From NCBI RefSeq assembly GCF_000143535.2, contig NC_037321.1, positions 558,001-622,000 of the forward strand: a stretch of DNA of 64,000 nucleotides, read 5' to 3'. Within the stretch, counting starts at the first letter, position 1, and each line of letters starts with the position of its first letter. Position numbers and translations under genes: made by a program. Shown here in pieces: positions 22,186 through 33,244 of this stretch. The stretch is from Botrytis cinerea B05.10. Lineage: Eukaryota; Ascomycota; Leotiomycetes; Helotiales; Sclerotiniaceae. The notes under the pieces were generated by a model. The model ran no database searches and had not been told where the DNA came from. It worked only from the letters and a program-made list of their open reading frames with translations.

Positions 22186-22811
22186 TAAATATCATACATA
22201 TTCCCCAACTCTCTTAAGCCTAGAGCCCTAGTTTAAAAAAAAAGAAAAGTATGTCACATTCCGTATAGTTAGTTATATGTAATAATGAAATACCATCACC
22301 TCAACTCCAAACTAATATGGTATCATCAATTGATGATTTTCATGTAATCTGCACACAAACGCAATTCAGATAACTCTTCCCTCCCGATGCATCGCAAAAA
22401 AGATTCAATCAGCCGTCAACATGGGGATTACAGAGGTAAAAAAAATTCGATTGACTTGACACTAGTTAAGATCGCTAAGCATCCATACGAGAAACTGCAA
22501 GGGCAAGCAACACGCCAACCAACATTGATCAGAAAGCTAACAGGATCAATCGACATGCGACAAAGCGTATGAGGAAGGATATCATGAGATCACAAGAGCA
22601 GAATGTAAAATGGAGCAAGAAGCCATTGTCTACCAATTCTCTAGGAAAAAGGGAAACTTAAAATCAAATCTATACTTTCTCAAGAGATTTCTGAATGTTA
22701 TGAAATGTAAATAAATGATACCTGGCACCGCACCCCCGAATAAGTTCTAGCACTGTATACGCCCATAACTCCATGCTAACACGAAAATCGCTACGCCTCG
22801 TCAACGATCCG

Positions 22812-25800
22812 CTAATCGATAGGTTGTTGCTTGAACAAACTCTTCCCAGATAACCATTTCCTATATGCCTTATATCTCTTCTTTTGTCCATCTTCCTCAA
22901 GCACTGTCAAAGGATTTTCCGCCACTCTCAAAAAGCTTCTATATTCTTCAATCTCCTCATGATCCTCTTCTCTACCCCAACCTCCATTAATTCCCCCGTT
23001 GTACCCACCTTGACCAAAACCACTGTCCCAGCCAACGCCTCTGACCCATTCTTCATATTCCTCTACACCCTCAAAATCGTGGTCATCATCTCCTACCACT
23101 AGTGACAGTAATTGTGGATACTCGACGTATCTCTCATAATCTTCTTCTTCGCCTAGATTGACACTGGGGTTGAGGGATTCGCTGACAACTTGAGTAAAGG
23201 TCCATTGAGCAGCTTTACTTTTATCCAACGGTGTCATCTTTTTCCTCTCGACTCCTCCCAAATTTCGACTTGAATTGATATTTGAAGAGTAGTGATTTGA
23301 AGAAGAAGTATAATTATGGAAAGAATCTTCCGTTGAATGTGATTGTGAATGAGACGATGTTTCCTTCATGATACCAGGAGGATTATGGTGGTGATTTTGC
23401 GATGCTGTCGAATGATACGATCCATTGTCAGATAGAGGGTATGACTCCTGGATCGGTTGAAGCCATCTTTGAAGACTAATACGTTTCGTACCAGCTCCAC
23501 CAGATCTGATTGATGAATCCTCTGGGATATCATCATCAGCCCTTACCTCAGTGGTATCCGGAAATGATACCTCTTTTTTCTTGCCTTTTGCATTAGGAGA
23601 TGAATGGGTAATAGGTTGTTCTTCAACATGGGCAGTAGCATCAGCACGAACTTTGAATGGTGACAAATCGTAGCCGACACGAGACTCATCACGGTGTTGT
23701 GATCGGGGCATGAGACGAGCGGAGGAAGACATTTTGCCTGGATAAGTGAAGATCTTAACCATGGAGGAGATTGAGAGAGGCTTATAATACTCAATCCAAT
23801 AGTCATCAAAGTAGTTGAGAGGTTTTTTCGCCAAGGTACCTTGTGGATCGGAATAGGGAGGTAAAGTCTTCTTCTCGAGAAAGGCAGGTGTGTACCAATT
23901 TATGTAACTTCGACGGGTACGCGGAGACCAAACCCGTGGATCAGTATGATGAAGATGATAGTCAGTTGCCAAATCCCATAACATAGGCTGTCCATGCTCG
24001 TAGACATAATTGCCGAGGAAAAGATTATAAGCTTCCTGTCTTTGACCATCAAGGAAGGAATTGTTATAATATCTTCGAAAACTTTCTACCATATCTCGTG
24101 ATTGACTGGTCCATTGATTGATTTTTCTATAAGTCTCCATAGTGTTGACTAATTGTGAGCCTCCATATTGAATTGCAATTGTGTCACCGTGTCCGTGGTA
24201 CATAGATGTGAAGAGGTTTATTGCATCAGTGTCATAGTTGATCGAAGGTTCACTCAGGATACCTAGAGCATGAAGCTGATACCCAAGAGCTCTCTTACCA
24301 ATGACGAATTGAGCAGCATTAGTTCGGTCCAAGCAATCAATACAATTCGTTCTAGCAACGCCATTTTGAACAGTTGGCATTGTTGTTTTGCCGTCTCCAT
24401 TATGGAATATTCCGGTATGAGTAACAACCTCGTTACCCATACTCTCAAGCGTACCAATTACATCTTGGTCTCGACTTTTTGAAGCGCGACTCATATCCCA
24501 AGGTTTGTGAATAATTTTCTTGTCTGCTGGCAGAAATTGGTTCAAGTAATTGATTGCATCTGTGAACTCATGTAATAACTTCGACTCTCTGGGAGTTCTT
24601 TCTTTTGCTTTCACCAAGTTCAATACATAAACGGGAGCTCCGTATCTTTCGAAGAGGTTATCAAAATGTAAAGCAGCTGCACTGTAAAATGGATCTACTA
24701 GATTCAGCTCGATAGGAGGTTTGGGTGTTACACCAGTATTGTCCTGAGTCCAGTGTAATGGGATACTTCCGCGATGTTGTACATAAGAAGTGTAGTTGGG
24801 ACTGGCATAAAGCTTCGGCCCGGGAGCATGTAATGAGGTTGTGGTGTTTTCCGAGACTATTTGTTCCGTCTCAACATCATTCGCAACATATCCCTGGAAA
24901 GGTTAGCACATCTCTCGAAGTAGATCCATTTACAATACCATATCATTAGCACCACGCTTTAGAAATCGGGCGCCAGCAAAATATCTCGAACGTCTTGCTA
25001 TAATTGTTATGTAGACTATTCGTCCCCATACTGGTAGAGCTGCTTGCGCGAGATAGCCATGAATTACTGGCACGCACCAATCATATGTATTTTTCAGAAG
25101 GCTTTCAGCAGGACTCAATAGATGACTGTTCCACACGAACATAGAGTTGTAATCTTTGGGATGGGGGGATGGTTTTCCAGCTGCGAGAGCAGCTCGCTCT
25201 GTCATAATATTATGTTGTAAAGTCCTCGTTATATCGTAGGAATAACTAAAATAGAAGGATTTATTCAAATCAAGACCATTTAAGATACTCAGAAACCTTG
25301 ACTCCTCGGTATTCCGAGTATCTGATGACTTGAATCTAGAGCTAGTCGACGTAGTCAGTGGTATTAGTTCCGTAGCCTCGATAGTGTATACGAAGTGGCC
25401 ACCGATCATAGCAGTCTGGTTCCGTTTCGTGATCATATGCATATAATAACAACCAGTAAATCGTATGAACCCAAGTATGCCCCAGACAGCACTCTTGAGT
25501 TTCATACCACCTGAACTTTTGTTTCCATCGTCAATAGCATTTAGCAACTGGGTCATCTCCTTCTTCGTGTATACAATCTCATCCTCGGTGATATTTAGGG
25601 CCCCTATCTCTGCGGTACGATCAATCTTCAGGATTCGAAAGCGAGAATCGAGGATATCGGCTCCTACAACATAATACCTCGTGGCCGTTTCGTACAACGA
25701 GAACTTTTGCATGGTACAAACACCCAAGTCTCCAACCTTTTCATATCCCGCCCCTTTGTTTCGTTTCAAATCGGAGTGTGGACTGGAGGTTCTTAAGAAG

Positions 25801-26090
25801 GGTTTGCAGACAGAAGCTTCTTCATCAGTGCCATAACCACCAATTGAATCCCTTCTCGACCCCTCCTCGCTGGGGGGTATATTGTACGAAAGAGTTGGTA
25901 ACCGTGGCACATCTTGGTCGTTCTTCTCTACATCTCTAAATTCGGAGCTTAGAGGAGAGGTCATGGCAGATGTTGATTGCGAAATAGTAGAAGTGACTGT
26001 GCTTCCATCGTCGAAATGGACATGGCCATTATTAGGATCAGCAGCGCCTGGCGAGTGTCCTCGAGCCGGACCATCTTCTTGGTCTGCCAT
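22812..26090 (-). CDS. FIG4: Polyphosphoinositide phosphatase Fig4 (SAC domain)
   Basis: Fig4 removes the 5-phosphate from PI(3,5)P2 and works with the Fab1 kinase and Vac14 on vacuole or late-endosome membranes. Exons 24939-26090 and 22812-24893 are joined by a 45-nt phase-0 intron (GTATTG...TTCCAG), giving 1077 aa. A disordered N-terminus of about 120 residues precedes the SAC domain, which starts at MQKFSLYETATRYYVVGADI. The CX5R catalytic loop is intact in RTNCIDCLDRTNAAQF, with Cys near residue 568 and Arg near 574. Typical downstream motifs are YQLHALGI, MYHGHGDTIAIQYGGSQLV and FRRYYNNSFLDGQRQEAYNL. The C-terminal 300 residues are Ser/His/Asn-rich and acidic, longer than in yeast (879 aa). 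It is divergent from the CHMP7-like gene. Confidence 0.96.
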
Positions 26091-26371
26091 AGTGACCTGG
26101 CAGTTGCTTTCACCGTAAGTTCATTATCCCAGCGAGAATTTTTCATAAACTTTTGAAAATTCGTGGTTTTGTGAATTTGTCTTTGTTTGTTGGCGTTACC
26201 AATCGACGTCGCATATTCACGGCACTCCATTCAAGCAAGGATATCTATTTCGTCACTTAACAACCCGTCACTGATAAGGATTTGCGATAAGAAGTCAACA
26301 ACCTTGCACGGCAACCATCTCAATTTCTACCATCTCAGATTTATGCAAGACAGCAGCGTCTCCGGCTCAAC

Positions 26372-27817
26372 ATGAGTGAGCTATTTAATTACCTTCTTGA
26401 TAATGAGCCCCAATTTCGTCGGTGAGTTCCCTCCCTCGCAGTCTAACTTCCAGCTCCCCCACAAAAATACTGACTACCGCCATCCAGGGCGAGACTTGCA
26501 GCCTTATACTCTGACTTCCGTCAACAGCAGACCTTAAATCCAGATGGTTACCAAGCAAATATCGAAGCATGGCAAAAGGCACTGGCAAAGGCGGCGAGGG
26601 CTGGAGTTATGCCATCTCAAGGATCGAGTCCCGATTTACTGATTTTGAGGGCCGATGACGAATTGTTGCGCGCATTAGATACGAACGAATGGGGAAGACC
26701 TTTGTCTCTGGGGGCTGTTGTGCAAGAAGCAATGGCGAAGAAAGAATTAATGCCCTTGGGAGATTTTATGAATGCTACCGACAGTATATACAACAGGTCT
26801 TGGACTATAAAGCCTTGGGATATAGTAGGATGGGGATTGAAGCAAATTGGCATATCATTTGGAGGAGACAAGTTGCCGGGGGGTAAATTGGTGATTCTTG
26901 GAAACGTCGAGGAAGCAGCAAAATTATTTGCAGGAAAAAGTGGTGCAAAGACAGGCAGGGTGGGAAGGATATATTCTAAAAGAATGTTCAAGGAGGAGTT
27001 TGGCAATGTTCTTGGGGAGCACCCTCTCTCAGATGTGGATATGGATGCTTTCTTGAAATTTCTTACAAGAGACAAGAAAGTTATAGCCTGTGATGGCGAA
27101 ACTATCAAGCTGAAAGCTCCCACAGACTCAAAAACTCCAACTATAACTCAAGAGGATACCTCGATAGCATCTTTAAAATCTCTGATTGCTGATCTTGAGA
27201 TTCAGACAAAATTGTTCGCCGAAAGAGTCGACACCATGGAGCGCACAGCAAAAGAAGCTGTTGCAAAGAAAAACCGTGTGTCAGCCCTGGCAGCTCTGAG
27301 GTCGAAGAAAAGTGCCGAAACTACTCTCGCAAATCGACATGCTACTTTATCACAATTAGAAGAAGTGCTTTCCAAGATAGAGCAAGCGGCAGATCAAGTT
27401 GACCTTGTCCGAGTCATGGAGTCCAGTACAAAGGTGTTGTCAAGTCTTAACAAAGAAATTGGTGGTGTGGAGAGAGTGGACGATGTGGTTGATCAATTGA
27501 GGGAGCAAATGGGACAAGTTGATGAGGTTGGAGATGTTATTGCTGAGCCTGGACAATCGAACGTAGATGAGACTGAAGTGGATGATGAATTGGAAGCTAT
27601 GGAGAAGGAAGAAAGAAGCAAGATTGAGGAAAAAGAACGTTTGGTCAAGGAGGAGAAAGAAAGAAAGGAGGCTGCAGATACAAAGCGCAAGTTGGAGGAG
27701 CTGGAGGAAGTGGAACGAAAGGCGAGAGAAGCCCAGAAGGAAGAGGGAGTTGCTGAAAGTACCCAAGGCTTACGGCGAATGTCTCTAGAGCCAGAGCCAA
27801 TACCGGAGTACGCTTGA
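26372..27817 (+). CDS. ESCRT-III Snf7-family protein, CHMP7-like
   Basis: It belongs to the ESCRT-III group that remodels membranes; CHMP7-type proteins recruit ESCRT-III to nuclear envelope and ER membranes. Exons 26372-26421 and 26488-27817 give 459 aa; the 66-nt intron has donor GTGAGT and acceptor ATCCAG. The N-terminal half (about residues 1-170) is a winged-helix-like region with RALDTNEWGRPLSLGAVVQE. The second half is a Snf7 coiled coil: TAKEAVAKKNRVSALAALRS, KSAETTLANRHATLSQLEEV and MESSTKVLSSLNKEIGGVER, then an acidic DELEAMEKEE motif-like segment. A very charged Glu/Lys/Arg tail follows. The start in exon 1 (MSELFNYLLDNEPQFRR) gives a coherent N-terminus; the ATG at 26609 would remove it. 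The CHMP7 label rests on layout. Confidence 0.86.
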
Positions 27818-28194
27818 TGCGTTTGTATTATTTTCTCTTTGTCGATTGGATCTTTGACTGGGCTTTCACATATACGGCGTCAATAGTTAAATCGGATATA
27901 CCTTTCTTCAGATGACACGAAACCAAATATTAAAGACAACTTTATTCGAGGACAATGATATGGTCATCTATCCATAACTGAAAATACTGTGAGCGAGAAA
28001 ACGTGATCTGTTGTAACGTGACATAGTTATTTAGTAATCATAATTTCTCCTTTTATAGACTAAAAACAGTACTAAATTTACTCCCTCTTAATTTGATCTC
28101 TTGTATTTATACACCTTTGTTACAACGGATTAGTAACAGGCTGAAGAATCACAAATTCATAGGCTATAGTAGTAGTATTATTATAAGCTGAAAA

Positions 28195-28217
28195 CGTGAC
28201 ATGATTATCTTGTCACG
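28195..28217. repeat. Inverted repeat CGTGACA/TGTCACG
   Basis: Arms of 7 bp (28195-28201 and 28211-28217) flank a 9-nt spacer. A CGTGACA-like copy also lies near 28016, so this may belong to a short repeated element. Confidence 0.6.
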
Positions 28218-28273
28218 GTGCCAACTACATGTTCTATAGTTGCCTTCGTGCCTTAGGCATGGACTACTAGCGT

Positions 28274-28296
28274 GCCCTACTTCCTATAAGTAGGGC
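28274..28296. repeat. Perfect 9-bp hairpin
   Basis: GCCCTACTT and AAGTAGGGC (28274-28282 and 28288-28296) are separated by 5 nt. It is GC-richer than its surroundings. Confidence 0.7.
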
Positions 28297-28993
28297 CTCA
28301 CTCTTCCGTAGCTCTTCTACCCTCATGATGCAATATAATAAGTCTTTATACGTACCTTGAAACGAGTTTCGTATATATTATATTATATAAGACTGAATTA
28401 ATATTATCTTCAATGTATAATCTCAATATAATTTCAATAATTAATATCTTAGAATTTTAAATAAATTGATATAAGTAATATGAGATTATTAATGAATGAA
28501 TGAAAGAGGTTTCTTTTAGTAATACGCTATTTTAGAATAGTCTAAAAGACAGATAGCCAGAAACTGGAGTATCCGGCTCATATGGATAACTCCGTGATCA
28601 GTATTTGCATGATTAGATTGAATAGCAAACAGACTGTCCAGGTAATCTCTTGATATTCTTGTTATTGATATTGAATCAAGTTCATGGAAACGATGGACTT
28701 CTGGTGCTACTCAAGCAAGCTTGTCCTTCTCAAAGCATAATATTCATCCACCATAAAACGGACCACTTAAAGCCATTGAGCTAGTCCGAATCCTCCTTGG
28801 TAATATCGGTGGAGTCAAGTTTCTTTAGCAGAGCTCTCAGAGACTGCTTACACCATAAAATCAATCCAAATCTTAAGGATCGATACACAGACCAAACACT
28901 AGATGCACCGAGTCCTGCCAGTAAAATAGCCCGCAAGAAGCTGATGCGCTCTATATTCGCCGTTGCGCGTCAGATGATCTCGGATATATTCTG

Positions 28994-29819
28994 TTAAGCT
29001 CGTCTTCTAGATGCCGTACGACTGTGATCACCAAAGCTCTGAGATGGCGCCCATGATGAAATTATTGACGACGACGAAGCTCCCATGACCGAATTTGCTT
29101 TTCTTTCCAAATCCTGTGCCAAAGCACTATTTATGGCTGTCATTATCACTTGATCCCCTGGGATTCAGGACTTCACAGGGGGCTAAACTTACAATCCGCA
29201 GACATAGAAAAGGCTTTGGGGAACATAAGAAAATGATCTATACGCACATTCGGTGTACTGTATCCTTTCGATTATAGATATCATCGACCTTAATTCCATA
29301 CGCAAGTGGTCGCGGGCCACTTCAAGCGGTGTATTCTCTAGGCTTGAGCCATCAAGAACTGCTGAATACATGATTAGATATCTGCCATGAATGAGATAAG
29401 GTATGAAGAGAAACACTCACTAGTTGTTTGAAGCTCAGAACTTCGGTCTGAATATCTACAAGACGGTAAACGTTAACGGCCACCAGGCAATCAAGACTAA
29501 GATGACGAACCAAGCTCTATGCTGACGCTGAAATCTGATGAATTCATCCAAATCCAAGATCGCTGATCTTCGCAATGATTCGAATCGCTCGCCCAACTCA
29601 GGCTCATCCACAAGCCACTCTACACCTTCGTTCTCAATACTTCGATCATGGGCCGACACTCGATGTCCATGCACTTCTGCTTGATGTGTGATAATTTGCT
29701 CGTCTTGCTGTTAATTTTCCATCGTGAAAGATCAAGATACTAATAGTACTAACAATTTTGGACGATCGTTTGTGTTCTGGGCAGCTAGCCGAACTCGGGT
29801 GATTGATTGATTTCGACAT
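28994..29819 (-). pseudogene. Decayed gene for a membrane-associated protein of unknown family
   Basis: Minus strand. ATG at 29819 opens a short exon ending at a GTTAGT donor. After acceptor TTAACAG a second exon reads VEWLVDEPELGERFESLRRS and FRQ-type charged helices, then a hydrophobic span (WFVILVLIAWWPLTF). The frame then needs a one-base shift near 29472 to continue as VYRLVDIQTEVLSFKQL up to a GTGAGT donor. The next exon (LENTPLEVARDHLRMELRSM) fits neither phase. A last exon (SALAQDLERKANSVMGASSS) joins in phase and ends at TAA 28994-28996. So exon structure is preserved but at least two frame lesions exist. Either it is a recent pseudogene or the sequence has errors. The family is unknown to me; an N-terminal soluble part plus one membrane helix is what can be seen. 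Confidence 0.5.
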
Positions 29820-31226
29820 GCTTTGTTCTAGCAGCTTTGTCAGCCGCTATGCCAGAAGGGACAGTATCAGCGGGTTGCTAACGTGTACCAGAATAGGCTA
29901 ATACATCCCACTGTGGAGCAATTGAAATGTTGATACGCTAATAACACGCCCTGCTTGATTGTTTATCTATAACCAGCGACCCTTTCCTCTGCCCCTGCCT
30001 GAACATGCTAGTAGGCAGAATTCTGCTGCCTCAGGCATAAAGTGGGAAGCGCCCAGATAGCGCGGTCTTTAGCTAAATCATGATAGCACAAGGATTTAAT
30101 CACAGAACTCATAATTACAGCAGGATGAGGAGATAGGTGCATAGTATTTAACCCCTACAATCGATACCCAGAGTAACGGGGCGTGTCGATGTGTTTAGAC
30201 GGACTATAAAAAAATTCGAGGACGGCTAGGACATCCATATCAGGTCTCGCTTGCTGCGAAGCTAGACCTGATCGAGACTTGATAGGTAGGTAAAGTCGAG
30301 GGAGCACCAGTGGATGCACAGACTCATGGGACACTCACGAATTCAAATTAGTCATTAATTTCTTTCAAATCAAATTATAAGGCTTTTAAGTATAAAAATT
30401 CTATGTGTTTGTATCACCATGGGGATGGTGAAGTCAATATAGTACTATGGTTCACACTATTGTAATATTGCTTAGGGTTCTAAAAGCTAGGACTACGAAA
30501 CGTATTGCTGTAGTGCCGAAAGGCGCTAGCGCAAGCGATAGCATGGTCACATGATCTATATCCCGACACTATGTAATGTAGAATTTGAATAATAAAAATA
30601 AAAATTCAAGCTTTAATAATTGATAATATAATTCCCTGCTAAAATATTTGGCGAGAAAACGTAATATTAAAATTTTGAGTTTAAACTTCATTTTTTTCAA
30701 TGTTTGAAAAACATAATATATAGATTTAGAGGATATTGAATTAGATCTTGAATCTACTTTGAATTTTGAAGTTGATAAAATTGAGTGTAAACTTGTGCTT
30801 TACTGTCACGTTGTCCCATGAGTCTGTGCACCCACTGGTGGAGGCTTGCGTCGAGATATATCGTGGGGGTATTGCTTTTTCGAAGGAGCTCACCGGGCTG
30901 GCTGTGCCAAGTTAATAAGCTGTGTAGACATACCGTATGCAAGTCTTCTACAAGTGAAATTACTTTTTCTGCCATGGAATTTATGCAGCAATCATACGAC
31001 TGCCATTGAGCTGGTCAGCCTCTACGTGAAATGCAAGACTTGCAAGCTATTGGTTATTTTCAGCCTCAATAGTCTCATGGAGTCCATTAAACTCGAAATC
31101 ATAAGCATCTTGTGACACCAGTCCCACATTCAATTCTATTGTTTGCTCTTTTTCTTTCTCTCTTTCAATTTCACTTGCTACAAAACACTTTCAGTTTCTT
31201 CTCAACTTGCTTCAAATCAAGACATT
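29820..31226. other. AT-rich gene-free stretch between two decayed genes
   Basis: It contains the hairpin at 30240-30271 and a strongly AT-rich block around 30570-30760. No coding signal was recognised. Confidence 0.55.
30240..30271. repeat. Imperfect 32-nt hairpin
   Basis: Outer arms TCAGGTCT and AGACCTGA pair over 8 bp. After one mismatch, inner arms GCTT and AAGC pair over 4 bp around a 6-nt loop. No gene adjoins it. Confidence 0.6.
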
Positions 31227-32624
31227 ATGAGCGCTCTGCAATTAGTACAGTCGATCTCACGGTCTGGTTCACGACTTCTTTCTGTCACAAAAGACGTCGA
31301 TCCATTGCCATCTGATGATGACTTTACAGCTCGACTTACAATATGGCGTCGAGGACCCTAATCTCTGTGTCCGACCAGTGGCCAAATTGCTTGCCGGTCT
31401 AGAGCTTATCTTTGGGTCCTTTACCAGGGACTCTGTATCAAAAATAGCATAATCTGCGGAAATACCATGATGTCCACGCCATGGACTGTGAGGCCTCTAA
31501 CTCAGCGAGAAGCTGGCCATGCACCTCGTCAAATCGAGGTACGTAGATCCCCAATGATTGATGGTATTCTCAGTGGCACTTCCACTTGCTCGATAACCAT
31601 GAGGATATAGAAGCTGATTATTGTTTGCTAGATTGACATCTCTTGCCGGATCTCAAGGTTCATCGGGACTAGTCGAATCTATAACTACTGACTGTAAAGA
31701 AGTTATCCGATGCAGATAAAATTTAACGCCTTGATCGAAGATCCGTGCATGATTTGATCAATGAAAGCTACCCACCAGTAGTGCGGCTTATGGAGGATGT
31801 TTTAGAGGCTTTCGAGGATTTAGCAATGGCTACCAGTATGTTTTGTCTTCAATTGCATGCATTAAATTTCTACTTGAAGACTTCTGTTCTAGATGAAGAT
31901 CGCCGATGCTCATGTGAATTAGGAACAACAGATCAGACCCCTCAAGAATCATGCAATGCTATTCATAAGATCTATCAACTCAAAAGACAGACCCCAAAGC
32001 TTACTTATGTTTTAAAATTCTTGGAGGACAAGAAGGTACAAGACAGTCTCAAGTGGGGCGCCGTCACGATAGGTGGCGTTGTCCGTGGGTGCTGTAGTTT
32101 GTCTCCCTGTGGTTGCCCCTGCTGCTATAGCCGCGGGCAGTGCGGCTACTGGAAGTACTGTGGCGGCAGTTGGAAGTACTGCTGCCGTGAGCGGTGCTGC
32201 TGTTGGCGGTGCCACTGCTGCAGCCACTTCAGGATCGATCATAGAAGGTGCGGCTCTCGCCTTATCTGGAATTGCTGGAGTGATAATCGGTGGGAGCACC
32301 ATCGTTACTATAACTTCATTCGTGGAGAAAGCAGAATCTAGTAACAGTACGTATCTAGAGTTGACTCCGTTTTCAATTCGGTCATATTTAGCCTTGAGTG
32401 TATTACAGATACCAACAATGTGGCTTATAGTGATCTGTCTCAATGATAAAATCAATGAGAGCATAGAGCTGGTCATTTATTACATTGTTATATGCTTCAT
32501 GAAGTCCGATGGGATTACTAATCCACGAGACGAAGAACATGGCCTCAATCATATTTTAGACAGACTACACGGTTGCCGACCAGGAAAATCGCAACAAAGA
32601 TATCGGGCAGACTATCTGCATTGA
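31227..32624 (+). pseudogene. Decayed gene: helical protein with a long Gly/Ala hydrophobic segment
   Basis: Plus strand. A CT-rich leader precedes ATG 31227. The first frame is open to 31361, but from about 31337 the coding-like reading moves to another frame (VRPVAKLLAGLELIFGSF) and then meets stops. A second block at 31745-32075 is helical (NESYPPVVRLMEDVLEAFED and later TYVLKFLEDKKVQDSLKWGA). Near 32073 the frame shifts again into a segment of about 65 residues made almost only of Ala, Gly, Val, Ser, Thr and Ile, followed by a charged helix and a GTACGT donor near 32345. Helices around a Gly/Ala hydrophobic hairpin resemble the layout of alpha-helical membrane-inserting proteins, but homology is not shown. 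Several frame breaks make an intact product unlikely. Confidence 0.5.
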
Positions 32625-33244
32625 CTCGTGAGACATCTGTAGATCTACTTTCGGCAACTTACTAAGGGCTTGCAAAAACTCGGTTAAACTCAATTGGAAA
32701 ATATAGATTGGAGCGCGAGAAGAGAAATTATTGAAGCGGAGTGTACTTTAAAAGAGTTTTGATTATTTTTATAGGCTCTTAGTAGAATCATAGTCTTTAA
32801 ACAGTAAGACCATACCCTGCCCTTGAGTAGTATTTGTACTAGTATCTAGTAATGTAACAATGATATATATTAGGTTTTAATCGAAATTAGAAATAATTAA
32901 CGCCCAACACTGACATTTCAGTGCTACTTAAATCCCAGGTATAATCGAGCTTAAGAAATGGAAGCTAGTGGAAAGAGAAGCGTCGCGCCTTGCGCGAGCC
33001 CGTGTTGATTCATTCGTACATATACAGTCGATATGCATAATAACCAGAAACTTCTGGACGAGATACAAGATGAATGACTTTCATGAATTCAACGCAATGA
33101 GTTTATTGTATACCTTGCAAAGTTGTAAAATTTTCAGAACTGTGGAATTACACAAAGGATGATGCAAATGGAAGATAGTTTGAGGATTGGAAGGATTCAA
33201 AGTTTGAGAAAGGGTATCTTATATATTAGTTTCATCTATTATGG
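32625..33244. other. Intergenic spacer
   Basis: AT-rich; no supported gene. Forms the 3' flank of RAD18. Confidence 0.5.

Larger units (their letters stand above)
21256..22811. other. Convergent intergenic spacer with simple repeats
   Basis: The 3' flanks of TTI2 and FIG4. It contains a CAA-repeat, CAGAAA-type repeats near 21910-21940, an ACAAAC repeat and short C and T homopolymers around 22049-22069. No gene was recognised. Confidence 0.6.
27818..28993. other. AT-rich gene-free island with hairpins
   Basis: Very AT-rich between about 28000 and 28500. It holds two short perfect inverted repeats (listed separately) and no supported ORF. Confidence 0.6.

Noticed and set aside
26617..27123. 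Minus-strand ORF of 168 aa
   Set aside because: It is the complement of the CHMP7-like coding exon; no start context or family features of its own.
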